Positions 36,672 to 45,379 are shown, numbered from the stretch's first letter. The stretch: 64,000 nucleotides of DNA from Amycolatopsis rubida (GCF_900115345.1 NZ_FOWC01000021.1:1-64000), one strand, 5' to 3'. The notes: generated by a model from the letters alone, not told the origin. Numbers and translations are program-made.

Positions 36672-37979
36672 GTGACCGCCACCCCGCCCCGCGCCCCGCG
36701 GAACCGCACCGGTCACCCCATGAACCCCACCCTCCGCCGCCTCTGGCCCGCCACTCCCCGCCAGGCCCTGGCCGAAGCAACCTGGATCGCCACAACCGGC
36801 CTGCTCCCGTTGCTCTCCGTACTACTTCTCCTGGCGGGGACAACCCTCGGCCTGGCCCTGACCCCCGTCCTCGCAGGCCTCCTGATCCTCACCGGAGTCC
36901 TCAAGACCGCCAGGCTCTTCGGCGGCCTCCACCGCCGCCTGGCCGCCCGGCTCCTGAACCTCCCCCTCCCGGCCCCGCCGAGAACCGACCTCAAACCCGG
37001 CCTGTGGAACTGGCTGACCGCCCGCCTGTCCGACCGGACAGCCTGGCGATCCGTCGCCTACCTCCTGGTCCGCCTGCCCACCGCCCTCCTGGCCCTGCTG
37101 GGCACCGGCGCTCTCGGCTTGTACGGCCTGGCCTCCTTCACCTACCCCTTCACCTGGCTGCTCGAGACCAGACCCGGCCACGGCCTCCCGGTCTTCAACA
37201 TCCAGAGCGACACCTGGACAGGCTCCCTGGTCTGGTGCGTCTCCGGCATCCTGGTCCTGGCGGTCTGGCCCGCCGTCGTGCACCTGATCACCGGAGTGGA
37301 CCGCCTCCTCCTCCGCACCCTCGTGGCCGACCCAGACCTGCGCGAACGAGTCCGCTTCCTCGAAGAAACCCGCGCCACCGCCCTCGACGACGCGGCGGAA
37401 CAACTCCGCCGCATCGAACGCGACCTCCACGACGGCGCCCAAGCCCAACTGGTCGCCATGGCCATGAAACTGGGGCTGGCAAAGGAAGAACTGGCCGCCG
37501 GCCCCGTCGACCTCGACCAGATCCGCACCCTGGTCGAGGCCGCCCACGGCAACGCCAAACAAGCCCTCACCGAACTGCGCGACCTGGCCCGCGGCATCCA
37601 TCCCGCCGCACTGGACAAAGGCCTGAATCTCGCACTGTCCACATTGGCCAGCTCCGCCGATTTCTCCGCGGCAGTCACCGTGGAACTGAGCCGCCGCCCG
37701 CCACCGTCGCTGGAAACGATCGTCTACTTCGCCGCCGCCGAACTCATGACCAACGCGTCCAAACACGGCGCCGGACGCTGCACAGTCCTGGTCGAAGACC
37801 GCGAAGACGTCCTGCGCCTGACCGTAATCGACCATGGCCCAGGCGGTGCCGCGATCATCCCCGGCGGGGGACTGTCGGGCATCGCCGAACGCCTCCGCCC
37901 CGCCGACGGAGACCTGACCGTGTCGAGCCCGGACGGCGGCCCGACCGTCGTCACCGCCACGCTCCCGCTGCCCCGCTAA
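36672..37979 (+). CDS. Sensor histidine kinase, NarL/DesK type
   Basis: A 435-residue membrane kinase. Four hydrophobic segments (about 40-85 and 115-215) form a sensor of the DUF1707/Sensor-domain type; the HisKA_3 dimerisation helix is RRIERDLHDGAQAQLVA with the phospho-acceptor His at about residue 257. The ATPase ends in AAELMTNASKHGA (N box) and GGGLSGIAERL (G box). It pairs with the response regulator 24 bp downstream. The GTG at 36672 lacks a ribosome site; ATG at 36720 (MNPTLRRLW) is a good alternative. The signal is unknown. Confidence 0.87.
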   Translation: MTATPPRAPRNRTGHPMNPTLRRLWPATPRQALAEATWIATTGLLPLLSVLLLLAGTTLGLALTPVLAGLLILTGVLKTARLFGGLHRRLAARLLNLPLPAPPRTDLKPGLWNWLTARLSDRTAWRSVAYLLVRLPTALLALLGTGALGLYGLASFTYPFTWLLETRPGHGLPVFNIQSDTWTGSLVWCVSGILVLAVWPAVVHLITGVDRLLLRTLVADPDLRERVRFLEETRATALDDAAEQLRRIERDLHDGAQAQLVAMAMKLGLAKEELAAGPVDLDQIRTLVEAAHGNAKQALTELRDLARGIHPAALDKGLNLALSTLASSADFSAAVTVELSRRPPPSLETIVYFAAAELMTNASKHGAGRCTVLVEDREDVLRLTVIDHGPGGAAIIPGGGLSGIAERLRPADGDLTVSSPDGGPTVVTATLPLPR

Positions 37980-38003
37980 ACTCGGTGAAATGAGGGGGAA
38001 ACC

Positions 38004-38648
38004 GTGCGGATCGTGATCGCGGAAGACTCGGCCATTCTGCGCCAGGGCCTAGTCGAACTGCTGGGCCTGCGCGGCCACGAGGTAGCAGCGGCGGTGAAGA
38101 ACGCCGACGACCTCCGGACCGCCGTCCGCGAGCACCGGCCCGATGTGTCTATTGTGGACATCAGGATGCCGCCGACCCACACCGACGAAGGCCTGCGCGC
38201 GGCGATTGACCTGCGCGCCGAACGGCCCGGCTGCGCGATTCTGGTCTTCTCGCAGTACGTCGAGACCAACTACGCCAAGCAACTGCTCGCCGGGGAAGCA
38301 GGCGCGGTCGGCTACCTGCTGAAGGACCGCGTCGCGGAGGTGTCGGACTTCCTCACCGCGCTGGAACGCGTCGCCGCCGGAGAGACGGTGCTCGATCCGG
38401 AAGTCGTCCGCCAGCTGTTCGCGACCACCGGCCAGGCCGGCCCGCTCGCCGAGCTGACACCGCGCGAACGCGAGATCCTCGGCTTGATGGCGCAGGGCCG
38501 GTCGAACTCGGCGATCGCGGCGGAGGCGTTCCTGTCCGCGGGCTCGGTCGAGAAGTACGTGACGAGCATCTTCGGCAAACTGGGCCTGCCGCCGTCGGAC
38601 GGGCACAACCGGCGCGTCCTCGCCGTGCTCCGCTATCTCGATTCCTGA
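38004..38648 (+). CDS. NarL-family response regulator
   Basis: A 214-residue regulator with an N-terminal receiver domain (phospho-acceptor Asp52 in SIVDIRMPP; acidic pair Glu7-Asp8; Lys107 in YLLKDRV) and a C-terminal LuxR helix-turn-helix (LTPREREILGLMAQGRSNSAIAAE, about 150-173). GTG start with GAGGGGGAAA 4 nt upstream. It is cotranscribed with the histidine kinase and most likely receives phosphate from it. Targets are unknown. Confidence 0.9.
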   Translation: MRIVIAEDSAILRQGLVELLGLRGHEVAAAVKNADDLRTAVREHRPDVSIVDIRMPPTHTDEGLRAAIDLRAERPGCAILVFSQYVETNYAKQLLAGEAGAVGYLLKDRVAEVSDFLTALERVAAGETVLDPEVVRQLFATTGQAGPLAELTPREREILGLMAQGRSNSAIAAEAFLSAGSVEKYVTSIFGKLGLPPSDGHNRRVLAVLRYLDS

Positions 38649-38652
38649 CGCC

Positions 38653-38658
38653 TACCCT
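38653..38658 (+). promoter_or_regulatory. -10 element for a leaderless yjbQ transcript
   Basis: TACCCT ends 6 nt before the ATG at 38665, without a ribosome site. Confidence 0.4.
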
Positions 38659-38664
38659 GACGGT

Positions 38665-39075
38665 ATGTACTCCACCGAGATCGAGGTGCACACCGGCAAC
38701 ACCGCGGTCGTGCACAACCTGACCCGGGAGGCCGAAAGGTTCCTGCGCGACGCCGACGCCACCGACGGCCTGCTGCACGTGTGGGTGCCGCACGCGACGG
38801 CCGGGCTCGCCGTGCTGGAAACCGGCGCGGGCAGCGACGACGACCTCCTCGCCGCGCTCGACGATTTGCTCCCCCGCGACAACCGCTGGCGCCACCAGCA
38901 CGGCACCGGCGGACACGGCCGCGACCACGTGCTCCCGGCGTTCCTCCCGCCGTACGCGACCGTGCCGGTGCTCGGCGGCGTGCTGCTGCTCGGCACCTGG
39001 CAGTCGGTGTGCCTGGTGGACACGAACGTCGACAACCCCGTCCGCCGCGTCCGCTTCAGCTACCTCACCGGCTGA
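38665..39075 (+). CDS. YjbQ/UPF0047 family protein (secondary thiamine-phosphate synthase-like)
   Basis: A 136-residue protein with the family motifs HATAGLAVLETG (about 43-54), DNRWRHQHGTGGHGRDH (about 72-88) and LGTWQSVCLVDTN (about 110-122). These histidines form a metal site in family structures. YjbQ supplies a weak thiamine-phosphate synthase activity in E. coli by side reaction; the main role is unknown. It is 16 bp after the response regulator, but a -10 element suggests its own leaderless transcript. Length matches the family. Confidence 0.88.
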   Translation: MYSTEIEVHTGNTAVVHNLTREAERFLRDADATDGLLHVWVPHATAGLAVLETGAGSDDDLLAALDDLLPRDNRWRHQHGTGGHGRDHVLPAFLPPYATVPVLGGVLLLGTWQSVCLVDTNVDNPVRRVRFSYLTG

Positions 39076-39083
39076 ACCCGCCG

Positions 39084-39089
39084 TAGCAT
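39084..39089 (+). promoter_or_regulatory. -10 element for a leaderless HAD-gene transcript
   Basis: TAGCAT ends 7 nt before the GTG at 39097; no ribosome site. Supports the GTG as the start. Confidence 0.45.
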
Positions 39090-39096
39090 CGCTGCC

Positions 39097-39807
39097 GTGA
39101 CGGCCATTCGCGCGCACCGGCTGGTGCTCTGGGACATCGACCACACGCTCGTCGACTACACCGGGCTGGGGATCGGCTGGTACGGATCCGCGCTCGCCGC
39201 CGCGACCGGCGCGGAGTTCCGCACGCCCCCGGACTTCGGCGGCCGGACCGAACGCGCGATCACCGCCGACGTGCTGAAGACGCACGGGATCGAACCGGAC
39301 GAGGACACCATCCAGCGGATGTGGCGGGAGCTGATCGCGGCCGTCGAACGCGCCAGGGAAACGCTGCCCGAGGAAGGCCGGGCGCTCGACGGCGCGGCGG
39401 CCGTGCTCGCCGACTTCGCCGGCCGTGAGGGCGTCGTGCAGAGCCTCATCACCGGAAACCTGCCGGAGATCTCGCTGCACAAGCTCGCCGCGCTCGGTCT
39501 CGACGAACATCTCGACCTGGAGATCGGCGGCTACGGCTCGCTTTCGGCCCGCCGCGCGGATCTGGTCCCGCACGCCGTAAAAGCAGCGGAAACGAAGCAT
39601 GACACGGAATTCCCTGCTGAATCCGTAGTAATCCTCGGGGACACTCCCCACGATATCGAGGCCGCTCTCGATTACGGCGCGGTGGCGATCGGTGTCGCTA
39701 CTGGCCGGTTTTCCGCCGAACAACTGACTGCCGCCGGCGCGCACCTGGTTTTGCCGGACCTCGCCGACCTTTCCGCCGTCCGCGCGGCAGTGCTCGGGAC
39801 GCCGTGA
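39097..39807 (+). CDS. HAD-family hydrolase (phosphoglycolate phosphatase-like)
   Basis: A 236-residue HAD phosphatase: motif I WDIDHTLVDYTG (Asp13/Asp15), motif II SLITGN (about 117), and motif IV GDTPHDIEAALD (about 187). The helical cap between motifs I and II (about 20-100) is C1-type, as in phosphoglycolate phosphatase and Cof-unrelated Gph proteins. The substrate cannot be assigned. GTG start, probably leaderless. The next 230 bp are rich in inverted repeats. Confidence 0.87.
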   Translation: MTAIRAHRLVLWDIDHTLVDYTGLGIGWYGSALAAATGAEFRTPPDFGGRTERAITADVLKTHGIEPDEDTIQRMWRELIAAVERARETLPEEGRALDGAAAVLADFAGREGVVQSLITGNLPEISLHKLAALGLDEHLDLEIGGYGSLSARRADLVPHAVKAAETKHDTEFPAESVVILGDTPHDIEAALDYGAVAIGVATGRFSAEQLTAAGAHLVLPDLADLSAVRAAVLGTP

Positions 39808-39836
39808 GGCAGGCGACCGGAATCACTCGTTCGGGC

Positions 39837-40021
39837 GGCATTCGGTGTCAACCCCTGTTCCGGGTCGGATACGCCGCTCATTAGCCGAATGCCAGCTTCT
39901 TTGCGCTGGTGAGAGTGTTGCCCTACGCCGAGCGTCAGTCTTGGGACCAGGGTCGGGTCCCCCTGGGGTAGCAGTCCCTTAGGGGGAGAAGTAGGTCCGA
40001 CGGCCGATGACCGCTTAAGAT
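39837..40021 (+). promoter_or_regulatory. Inverted-repeat-rich region and promoter upstream of the LPG-synthase fusion gene
   Basis: GGCATTCGG/CCGAATGCC (39837-39845/39885-39893) form perfect 9-bp arms; CCAGC/GCTGG follow at 39892-39908. A further cluster includes GGGACC/GGTCCC and CCCCCT/AGGGGG near 39945-39985. TAAGAT (40016-40021) is a good -10, 20 bp before the ATG. The hairpins may end the HAD transcript or be operator sites. Confidence 0.45.
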
Positions 40022-40041
40022 CGCCGCGCCAAACTTTCCCC

Positions 40042-42213
40042 ATGACGATCGCACAGGGGGGAACCGGCCTCACGGCCGGAGAGGCACGCGGACGGCTAGC
40101 AGTGCTGTGGCACCGGATTCCGTTCACGACGACTGTCGTGCTCGCCATTTTGATCACCGGCGTCGCGACCGGTTCGCTCTGGCATGCCGCCGAGCACCAG
40201 CACGCTTTCCACTATTACGCCTACGGCCTTCCCTCGCTCGAACACGGCCGCTGGTGGACGCTGTTCACCGGGCCGTTCTACGCCCTGCGCCCGTGGTTCT
40301 ACCTGCCGATGGCGGGCAGTTTCGCGTTGATGGCCGGATTCGCCGAATGGCACCTCGGCACCCGGCGTGCGATGGCGGTGACCATCGGCGGGCAAGTGGT
40401 GTCCACGGTCGTGGCGGTGCAGTTCCTTGAACTTTCCCGCAATTCCGGCTGGGCGTGGGCCGACCGGATCTCCGGCACGCTCGACGTCGGTTTCTCCGGC
40501 GGTGCGCTCGCCGCGATCGCCATCACCAGCGCGACCCTGCGCACGCCGTGGCGACTGCGCCTGCGAGCCGGGCTTTGCGTGTACGCCGGGGTAGCGATCG
40601 TCTATGTCGGCACGCTCGCCGACCTCGTGCATTTCTTCGCACTCGTTCTCGCACTGCCGCTGGGCCGCCGGCTCGCCGGGCCCGCCGCACGCAACGCGAA
40701 CAAGCCGTCGCTGCGCGAATGGCGGCTGCTCGCGTCCGCCGGACTGGTGCTGCTGGTCGTCGCCGAAGTGGTGATGTGGCTGGTCCCCGGCGACGGCCCG
40801 TTCGGTTCGTCCGACTCGATCTCGTTGTCCGGCAACGAACTTCTCCCGCTGTGCGTCGTCGCGGTGCCGATCCTCAACGGGCTGCGCCGCGGTTCGCGGT
40901 TCGCCTGGCGGTGCGCGATCGCGCTGTGCGTGCTCGCCGCCTCGCAGATGGCGGTGCTGGCCGGGCTCGTCGCGATCACCCAGCTCATCCGCGAGGACTA
41001 CAACCTCAGCAGCCCGCCGCTGTTCATTGTGGACAATCTCTTGTGGACGGTCGAACTGGTGCTGCTGATCTCCGCGCGGCGCGCGTTCCGGGTGCCTTCG
41101 CGACGCAGGCGGCGCAAGCTGTTCCGCGGCGGGCCGGACCCGGCCTTCGCCCGGCTTCTGCTGGGCCGCAACGGCGGCAGCACCATCTCGTGGATGACGA
41201 CCTGGCCGCAGAACACCTACTTCGTCGCCTCCGACGGTGCGTCGTACCTGGCCTACCAGCGGCACGCGGGCGTCGCGGTCGCGCTCGGCGACCCGGTCGC
41301 GCCGGACGGGACGAGCGACCGCACGCTGCGGGAATTCTCCGCGATGTGCGAGAACACCGGGCTCGTGCCGTGCGTGTTCTCCGCGACCGCGGCAACCGTC
41401 GCGCAGACCGCGAAACTGGGCTGGCAGCACGTCCAGGTCGCCGAGGACACGTTGGTGGACTTGGAAAACCTCGAATTCCGCGGCAAGGCCTGGCAGGACG
41501 TGCGGACCGCGCTGAACCGCGCGAAGAAGGACGGGATCGAGTTCCGGCTGGTGCGGCTGGCCGAACAGCCGTGGTCGATCCGCGAACAGGTGCGAACGCT
41601 GTCCGAGGAATGGATCTGCGACAAGGGCCTGCCGGAAATGGGCTTCACGCTCGGCGGCGTGGACCAGGCGATGGACCCGGCGACCCGGGTCGGTCTCGCG
41701 GTCGACTCCGGCGGCACGGTGCACGGCGTGACGTCGTGGCTGCCGGTGCACACCGGCGACGGCGAGGTCGGCGGCTGGACGCTCGACGTGATGCGCCGCC
41801 GCGCGGGCGGATTCCGGCCGGTGATGGAGTTCCTGATCGCCTCGACCTGCCTGGCGTTCCGCGAGGAGGGCGCGAAGTTCGTGTCGCTCTCGGGCGCGCC
41901 GCTGGTCCGCAGCAACGACAGCACGCCGCGGCAGATGGTCGACCGGATGCTCGACGCGCTCGGCTCGATGATGGAGCCGTACTACGGATTCCGTTCCCTG
42001 CACGCGTTCAAGGCGAAGTTCCAGCCGCGGCACGAGCCGCTGTACCTCGCTTACCGCGACGAGGCCGATCTGCCGCGGATCGGGATCGCGCTCGGTCGCG
42101 CGTACCTGCCCAACGCCGGGCTGATGGACTTCGCGAAACTGGCGCTGCGGCGTCAGCGCGTGGTCGGCGGCGGCGTGGTCGTGGACCGCTCCGCCGCCGG
42201 GACGCCGCGGTAA
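40042..42213 (+). CDS. Rhomboid-like membrane domain fused to a DUF2156/LPG-synthase domain (MprF-like)
   Basis: A 723-residue protein. Residues 25-215 contain six or seven helices in rhomboid order: HGRWWTLFTGPFY, then MAGFAEWHLGTRR, GFSG with Ser152, and His197 in the last helix (ADLVHFFALVLALPLG). Residues 230-350 add more helices. The C-terminal half (about 365-700) is a GNAT-like DUF2156/LPG_synthase_C domain (PF09924) as in MprF, which moves an amino acid from aminoacyl-tRNA to phosphatidylglycerol. It probably modifies lipids at the membrane for envelope defence. The Ser/His pair suggests possible protease activity; untested. Confidence 0.8.
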   Translation: MTIAQGGTGLTAGEARGRLAVLWHRIPFTTTVVLAILITGVATGSLWHAAEHQHAFHYYAYGLPSLEHGRWWTLFTGPFYALRPWFYLPMAGSFALMAGFAEWHLGTRRAMAVTIGGQVVSTVVAVQFLELSRNSGWAWADRISGTLDVGFSGGALAAIAITSATLRTPWRLRLRAGLCVYAGVAIVYVGTLADLVHFFALVLALPLGRRLAGPAARNANKPSLREWRLLASAGLVLLVVAEVVMWLVPGDGPFGSSDSISLSGNELLPLCVVAVPILNGLRRGSRFAWRCAIALCVLAASQMAVLAGLVAITQLIREDYNLSSPPLFIVDNLLWTVELVLLISARRAFRVPSRRRRRKLFRGGPDPAFARLLLGRNGGSTISWMTTWPQNTYFVASDGASYLAYQRHAGVAVALGDPVAPDGTSDRTLREFSAMCENTGLVPCVFSATAATVAQTAKLGWQHVQVAEDTLVDLENLEFRGKAWQDVRTALNRAKKDGIEFRLVRLAEQPWSIREQVRTLSEEWICDKGLPEMGFTLGGVDQAMDPATRVGLAVDSGGTVHGVTSWLPVHTGDGEVGGWTLDVMRRRAGGFRPVMEFLIASTCLAFREEGAKFVSLSGAPLVRSNDSTPRQMVDRMLDALGSMMEPYYGFRSLHAFKAKFQPRHEPLYLAYRDEADLPRIGIALGRAYLPNAGLMDFAKLALRRQRVVGGGVVVDRSAAGTPR

Positions 42214-42341
42214 CTGTGCAGAATCCGGACGAGGTCGTCCCGGGACGCGGAGCCCGGGCGGCCCTGTTCGGAATACGCGACCAGCACGGCCGACTTTTCG
42301 CCGGCGTCGAGCGCGAGCGCCCCGACCAGCACGCTCCGCGG
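42153..42341 (-). pseudogene. Coding-like 3' continuation after an in-frame UAG
   Basis: This stretch of 62 codons plus TGA is in frame with the preceding gene, beyond its TAG at 42342-42344. It reads PRSVLVGALALDAGEK and then SAVLVAYSEQGRPGSASRDD, LVRILHSYRGV and a Thr/Pro tail. Nearly all third positions are G or C and the LVRILHSYR end is typical of a domain C-terminus, so it looks translated in the ancestor. It overlaps the convergent fusion gene by 61 bp. Confidence 0.6.
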
Positions 42342-43145
42342 CTAGCACGGCGCGTTGCTCGGGGCCACCTCGGCGACCACGAGCGTGCCCTCGCGGCTTT
42401 TGTTCTCGATCTTGACCTCGGTCTTCTCCGGCGCGCCGGGCGTCACCTTCGCCGCCGGTGCGCCCTGACCGGTGTATGCGCTGACGCCCAGGTCAGTGAC
42501 GGCCTTGCGAGCGGCTTCAGCGGCGTCGCCGGTCTTCTCGGCGGTGAAACCCGAGCCGCCGATCTGGCCGACCGGATCCTCCTTGCAGCTTCCCTTGCCG
42601 AGGAACGCGCTGGTGGACAGGTTGATCCCGGGCGATCCGGCGGCCGGGTCCCAGCCGTGCAGCGTGGTCGGAGCCGGCTCCCAGGACGGCGGCACGTCGT
42701 AGGCGTAGCTGCCGTCTTTGCCTGCCACTGACTGCCATCCCGCGACCACCGGCGGCACGACGACGCGGGGATCCGGCTGATAGGTGTACGGGGCGCGCGG
42801 AGTGTCGTCCGTGCGGGCGGAACGGTGGCTCTTGGCGGAGAAGGCGGTGTAGCCGAACACCCCGATCAGGATGACGATCGGGACCGCCTTGACCAGGCGG
42901 AGGTTGACCTTGCGGGGCGTCCCTCGCCGGAGCTGTGCCGGAGTGAGGGTCTGCCGCAGGGGATCCGGTTCCGGCGGAGTGTCCTGCGGCTGCGGGGCTG
43001 GTTCGGACGGCGCCGGGCCGGTTCTCCCGTACCCGGCGCTCGGGAACTTCGGCGCGTCGGACGGCTCGTACCCGCCGAAACCGCCCAGCGCGGCGTTGTC
43101 CCGGTATCCGCCGTCATCGCGGCGTTTGCGTCCGAACCAGCCCAC
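42342..43145 (-). CDS. Single-pass membrane protein, apparently truncated by an amber codon
   Basis: A 267-residue product if translation stops at the TAG. N-terminal 85 residues are cytoplasmic and Pro-rich; one helix (VKAVPIVILIGVFGYTAF, about 84-101) is followed by an extracellular domain (YTYQPDPRVVVPPVVAGWQSV..., DVPPSWEPAP...GWDPAAG). The domain is beta-rich with Cys in GKGSCKED. The TAG falls right after SNAPC, mid-domain, and coding sequence resumes for 62 codons. The GTG start is 4 bp after the proS stop, so it is in the proS operon. No family is recognised. Either mutated, mis-sequenced or read through. Confidence 0.65.
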   Translation of the reverse strand: MGWFGRKRRDDGGYRDNAALGGFGGYEPSDAPKFPSAGYGRTGPAPSEPAPQPQDTPPEPDPLRQTLTPAQLRRGTPRKVNLRLVKAVPIVILIGVFGYTAFSAKSHRSARTDDTPRAPYTYQPDPRVVVPPVVAGWQSVAGKDGSYAYDVPPSWEPAPTTLHGWDPAAGSPGINLSTSAFLGKGSCKEDPVGQIGGSGFTAEKTGDAAEAARKAVTDLGVSAYTGQGAPAAKVTPGAPEKTEVKIENKSREGTLVVAEVAPSNAPC

Positions 43146-43149
43146 GGCT

Positions 43150-44898
43150 TCAGCCGCTGACGAGCTTCGCGAGGTGGTCGACGACCGAGTCGACGGCGAT
43201 TTCCTCGCGTTCGCCGGTGCGCCGGTCCTTGACCTCGACCAGCCCGTTCGCGAGGCCGCGGCCGACGACGAGGATCGTCGGGACGCCGACCAGCTCCGCG
43301 TCGGCGAACTTCACGCCCGGGGTGGCCTTGCGGTCGTCGAGGATGATTTCGAGACCTGCGGCGTCGAGTTCGGCGGCGATCTTCTCCGCGCCCTCGCGCA
43401 CCGTCTCGTCCTTGCCCGCGATGACCACGTGCACGTCGAACGGCGACACCTCGCGCGGCCACACGAGGCCCTGCTCGTCGTGGTTCTGCTCGGCGAGCAC
43501 GGCGACCAGGCGGGAGACGCCGACGCCGTAGGAGCCCATGGTGATCCGGACCGGCTTGGAGTCCGGGCCGAGCGCGTCCACCTCGAAAGCGTCGGTGTAC
43601 TTGCGGCCGAGCTGGAAGATGTGCCCGATCTCGATGCCGCGCGCGGCGACGAGCGTGCCGTTCCCGTCCGGCGACGCGTCGCCCTCGCGGACCTCGGCGG
43701 CCTCGATGGTGCCGTCCGGGGTGAAGTCGCGGCCGACGACCAGGTCGAGCACGTGGTGGTCGCGCTGGTCGGCGCCGGTCACCCAGGCGCTGCCCTCGAC
43801 CACGCGCGGGTCGACGAGGTAGCGGACCCCGTTCTCCTGCAACGCCTTCGGGCCGATGTACCCCTTGACGAGGAACGGGTTCTTCGCGAAGTCGGCTTCT
43901 TCGAGCAGTTCCACTTCGGCGGGTTCGAGCGCCGCTTCGAGGCGCTTGAAGTCCACCTCGCGGTCGCCCGGGACGCCGATGCCGAGCAGCTCCCACTCCT
44001 TCGCACCCGGCCGGCGCGTCTTGACCAGGACGTTCTTCAGCGTGTCCGCCGCGGTGAACTCGCGGCCGAGCCCGGCGGCGTTGAAGAACGCGACGAGGGT
44101 CTCGATGGTCGGCGTGTCCGGGGTGTGGTGGACCTGCGCCTCGGGCAGGCCGTCGAGCGGCCGGGCGGCGGGCACGGGCGTGACGACGGCTTCGACGTTC
44201 GCCGCGTAGCCCGATTCGGTGCTGCGGACGAAGGTGTCCTCGCCGTTCTCCGCGACCGCGAGGAACTCTTCGGACGCCGAACCGCCCATGGCGCCGGACG
44301 TGGCGGCCACGATGACGTACTCGAGGCCGAGGCGGTCGAACAGCTTGATGTAGGCGTCGCGGTGGGCCTGGTAGGAGCGCTCAAGACCCTCGTCGTCGAG
44401 GTCGAAGGAGTAGGAGTCCTTCATGACGAACTCGCGGCCGCGCAGGATCCCCGCCCGGGGACGCGCCTCGTCGCGGTACTTGGTCTGGATTTGGTAGAGC
44501 GTGACCGGGAAGTCCTTGTAGGAGCTGTACTCCCCCTTCACGGTGAGCGCGAACAGCTCCTCGTGGGTCGGGCCGAGGAGGTAGTCGGCCCCCTTGCGGT
44601 CCTTGAGGCGGAAGAGGTTGTCGCCGTACTCGGTCCAGCGGTTGGTGGCCTCGTAGGGTTCGCGGGGCAGCAGCGCGGGGAACTGGATCTCCTGCGCGCC
44701 GATCGCGTTCATCTCCTGGCGCACGGTCTCCTCGACGCGGCGCAGCACGCGCAGCCCGAGCGGCAGCCACGAGTAACCACCCGGGGCGACCCGGCGGACG
44801 TAGCCGGCGCGCACCAGCAGCCGGTGGCTGGGTACCTCGGCGTCCGCCGGATCCTCGCGCAGCGTGCGGAGGAACAACGACGACATCCTGGTGATCAC
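43150..44898 (-). CDS. proS: Prolyl-tRNA synthetase
   Basis: A 582-residue class II synthetase of the bacterial type that charges tRNA-Pro. Motif 1 is near RVEETVRQEMNAIGAQEIQFPAL, motif 2 is TKYRDEARPRAGILRGREFVMKD (about 140-162), and motif 3 is GSYGVGVSRLVAVLAE (about 445-460). Between them lies the editing (INS) domain (about 225-395), which hydrolyses Ala-tRNA-Pro, and the C-terminal anticodon domain. Start GTG at 44898 with GGGAG upstream; a TTGACT-N17-TAAGGC promoter lies just before. The next gene follows 4 bp after the stop. Confidence 0.95.
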   Translation of the reverse strand: MITRMSSLFLRTLREDPADAEVPSHRLLVRAGYVRRVAPGGYSWLPLGLRVLRRVEETVRQEMNAIGAQEIQFPALLPREPYEATNRWTEYGDNLFRLKDRKGADYLLGPTHEELFALTVKGEYSSYKDFPVTLYQIQTKYRDEARPRAGILRGREFVMKDSYSFDLDDEGLERSYQAHRDAYIKLFDRLGLEYVIVAATSGAMGGSASEEFLAVAENGEDTFVRSTESGYAANVEAVVTPVPAARPLDGLPEAQVHHTPDTPTIETLVAFFNAAGLGREFTAADTLKNVLVKTRRPGAKEWELLGIGVPGDREVDFKRLEAALEPAEVELLEEADFAKNPFLVKGYIGPKALQENGVRYLVDPRVVEGSAWVTGADQRDHHVLDLVVGRDFTPDGTIEAAEVREGDASPDGNGTLVAARGIEIGHIFQLGRKYTDAFEVDALGPDSKPVRITMGSYGVGVSRLVAVLAEQNHDEQGLVWPREVSPFDVHVVIAGKDETVREGAEKIAAELDAAGLEIILDDRKATPGVKFADAELVGVPTILVVGRGLANGLVEVKDRRTGEREEIAVDSVVDHLAKLVSG

Positions 44899-44921
44899 TG
44901 GGAACTCCCTGCGCTGAGCGG

Positions 44922-44950
44922 GCCTTAGATGTTTCGCACAGAGTAGTCAA
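44922..44950 (-). promoter_or_regulatory. proS promoter
   Basis: On the minus strand TTGACT (44950-44945), 17-bp spacer, TAAGGC (44927-44922); the start point would be near 44915, giving a leader of about 17 nt. No T-box features are seen. Confidence 0.7.
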
Positions 44951-45010
44951 CCCCCTGGCCGCGACGCATGCGGGTTATCGGCGGGTGCGGTTTTTGTCGG
45001 TGGTCGCGGT

Positions 45011-45016
45011 TAGCGT
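45011..45016 (+). promoter_or_regulatory. -10 element for a leaderless VOC transcript
   Basis: TAGCGT ends 6 nt before the ATG at 45023 with no ribosome site; the spacer is shared with the divergent proS promoter. Confidence 0.4.
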
Positions 45017-45022
45017 GCGGGC

Positions 45023-45379
45023 ATGGGTTTGGAAATGGGCATGATCACCGTCGACTGCACCGAGCCGCAGCGCCTGGCGGAGTTCTGGACGGCGGCGCTG
45101 GGCGTTTCGGTGGCCGCGGACTACGGCGAGTTCGTGATGCTGGAGGGCCCCGCGTCGGGCGGGCCCCGGCTGGGGTTGCAGCGGGTGCCGGAGCCCCGGG
45201 CCGGGAAAAACCGCGTCCACGTGGACTTCGGAGCCGACGACCGGGAGGCGGAGGTCCGGCGGCTGGTCGGGTTGGGCGCGGCGGAGCTGGGGAGGCATTC
45301 GGCGCCGGGCCTGGAGTGGACGGTGCTGGAGGATCCGGAGGGGAACGTGTTTTGCGTGTCCGCGAAGGGGGCGCATTGA
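45023..45379 (+). CDS. VOC superfamily (glyoxalase-like) protein
   Basis: A 118-residue single-domain VOC protein: MGMITVDCTEPQRLAEFWTAALG (N-terminal module) and RVHVDFGADDREAEVRRLVGLG with the end WTVLEDPEGNVFCV. The VLEDPEGN turn is a hallmark of the glyoxalase_6 group. Metal residues are not certain. Monocistronic and divergent from proS. Function is unknown; such proteins often isomerise or sequester small electrophiles or antibiotics. Confidence 0.78.
   Translation: MGLEMGMITVDCTEPQRLAEFWTAALGVSVAADYGEFVMLEGPASGGPRLGLQRVPEPRAGKNRVHVDFGADDREAEVRRLVGLGAAELGRHSAPGLEWTVLEDPEGNVFCVSAKGAH

Noticed and set aside
44899..44944. T-box or other aminoacyl-tRNA sensing leader for proS
   Set aside because: The promoter leaves only about 17 nt of leader; too short for such a structure.
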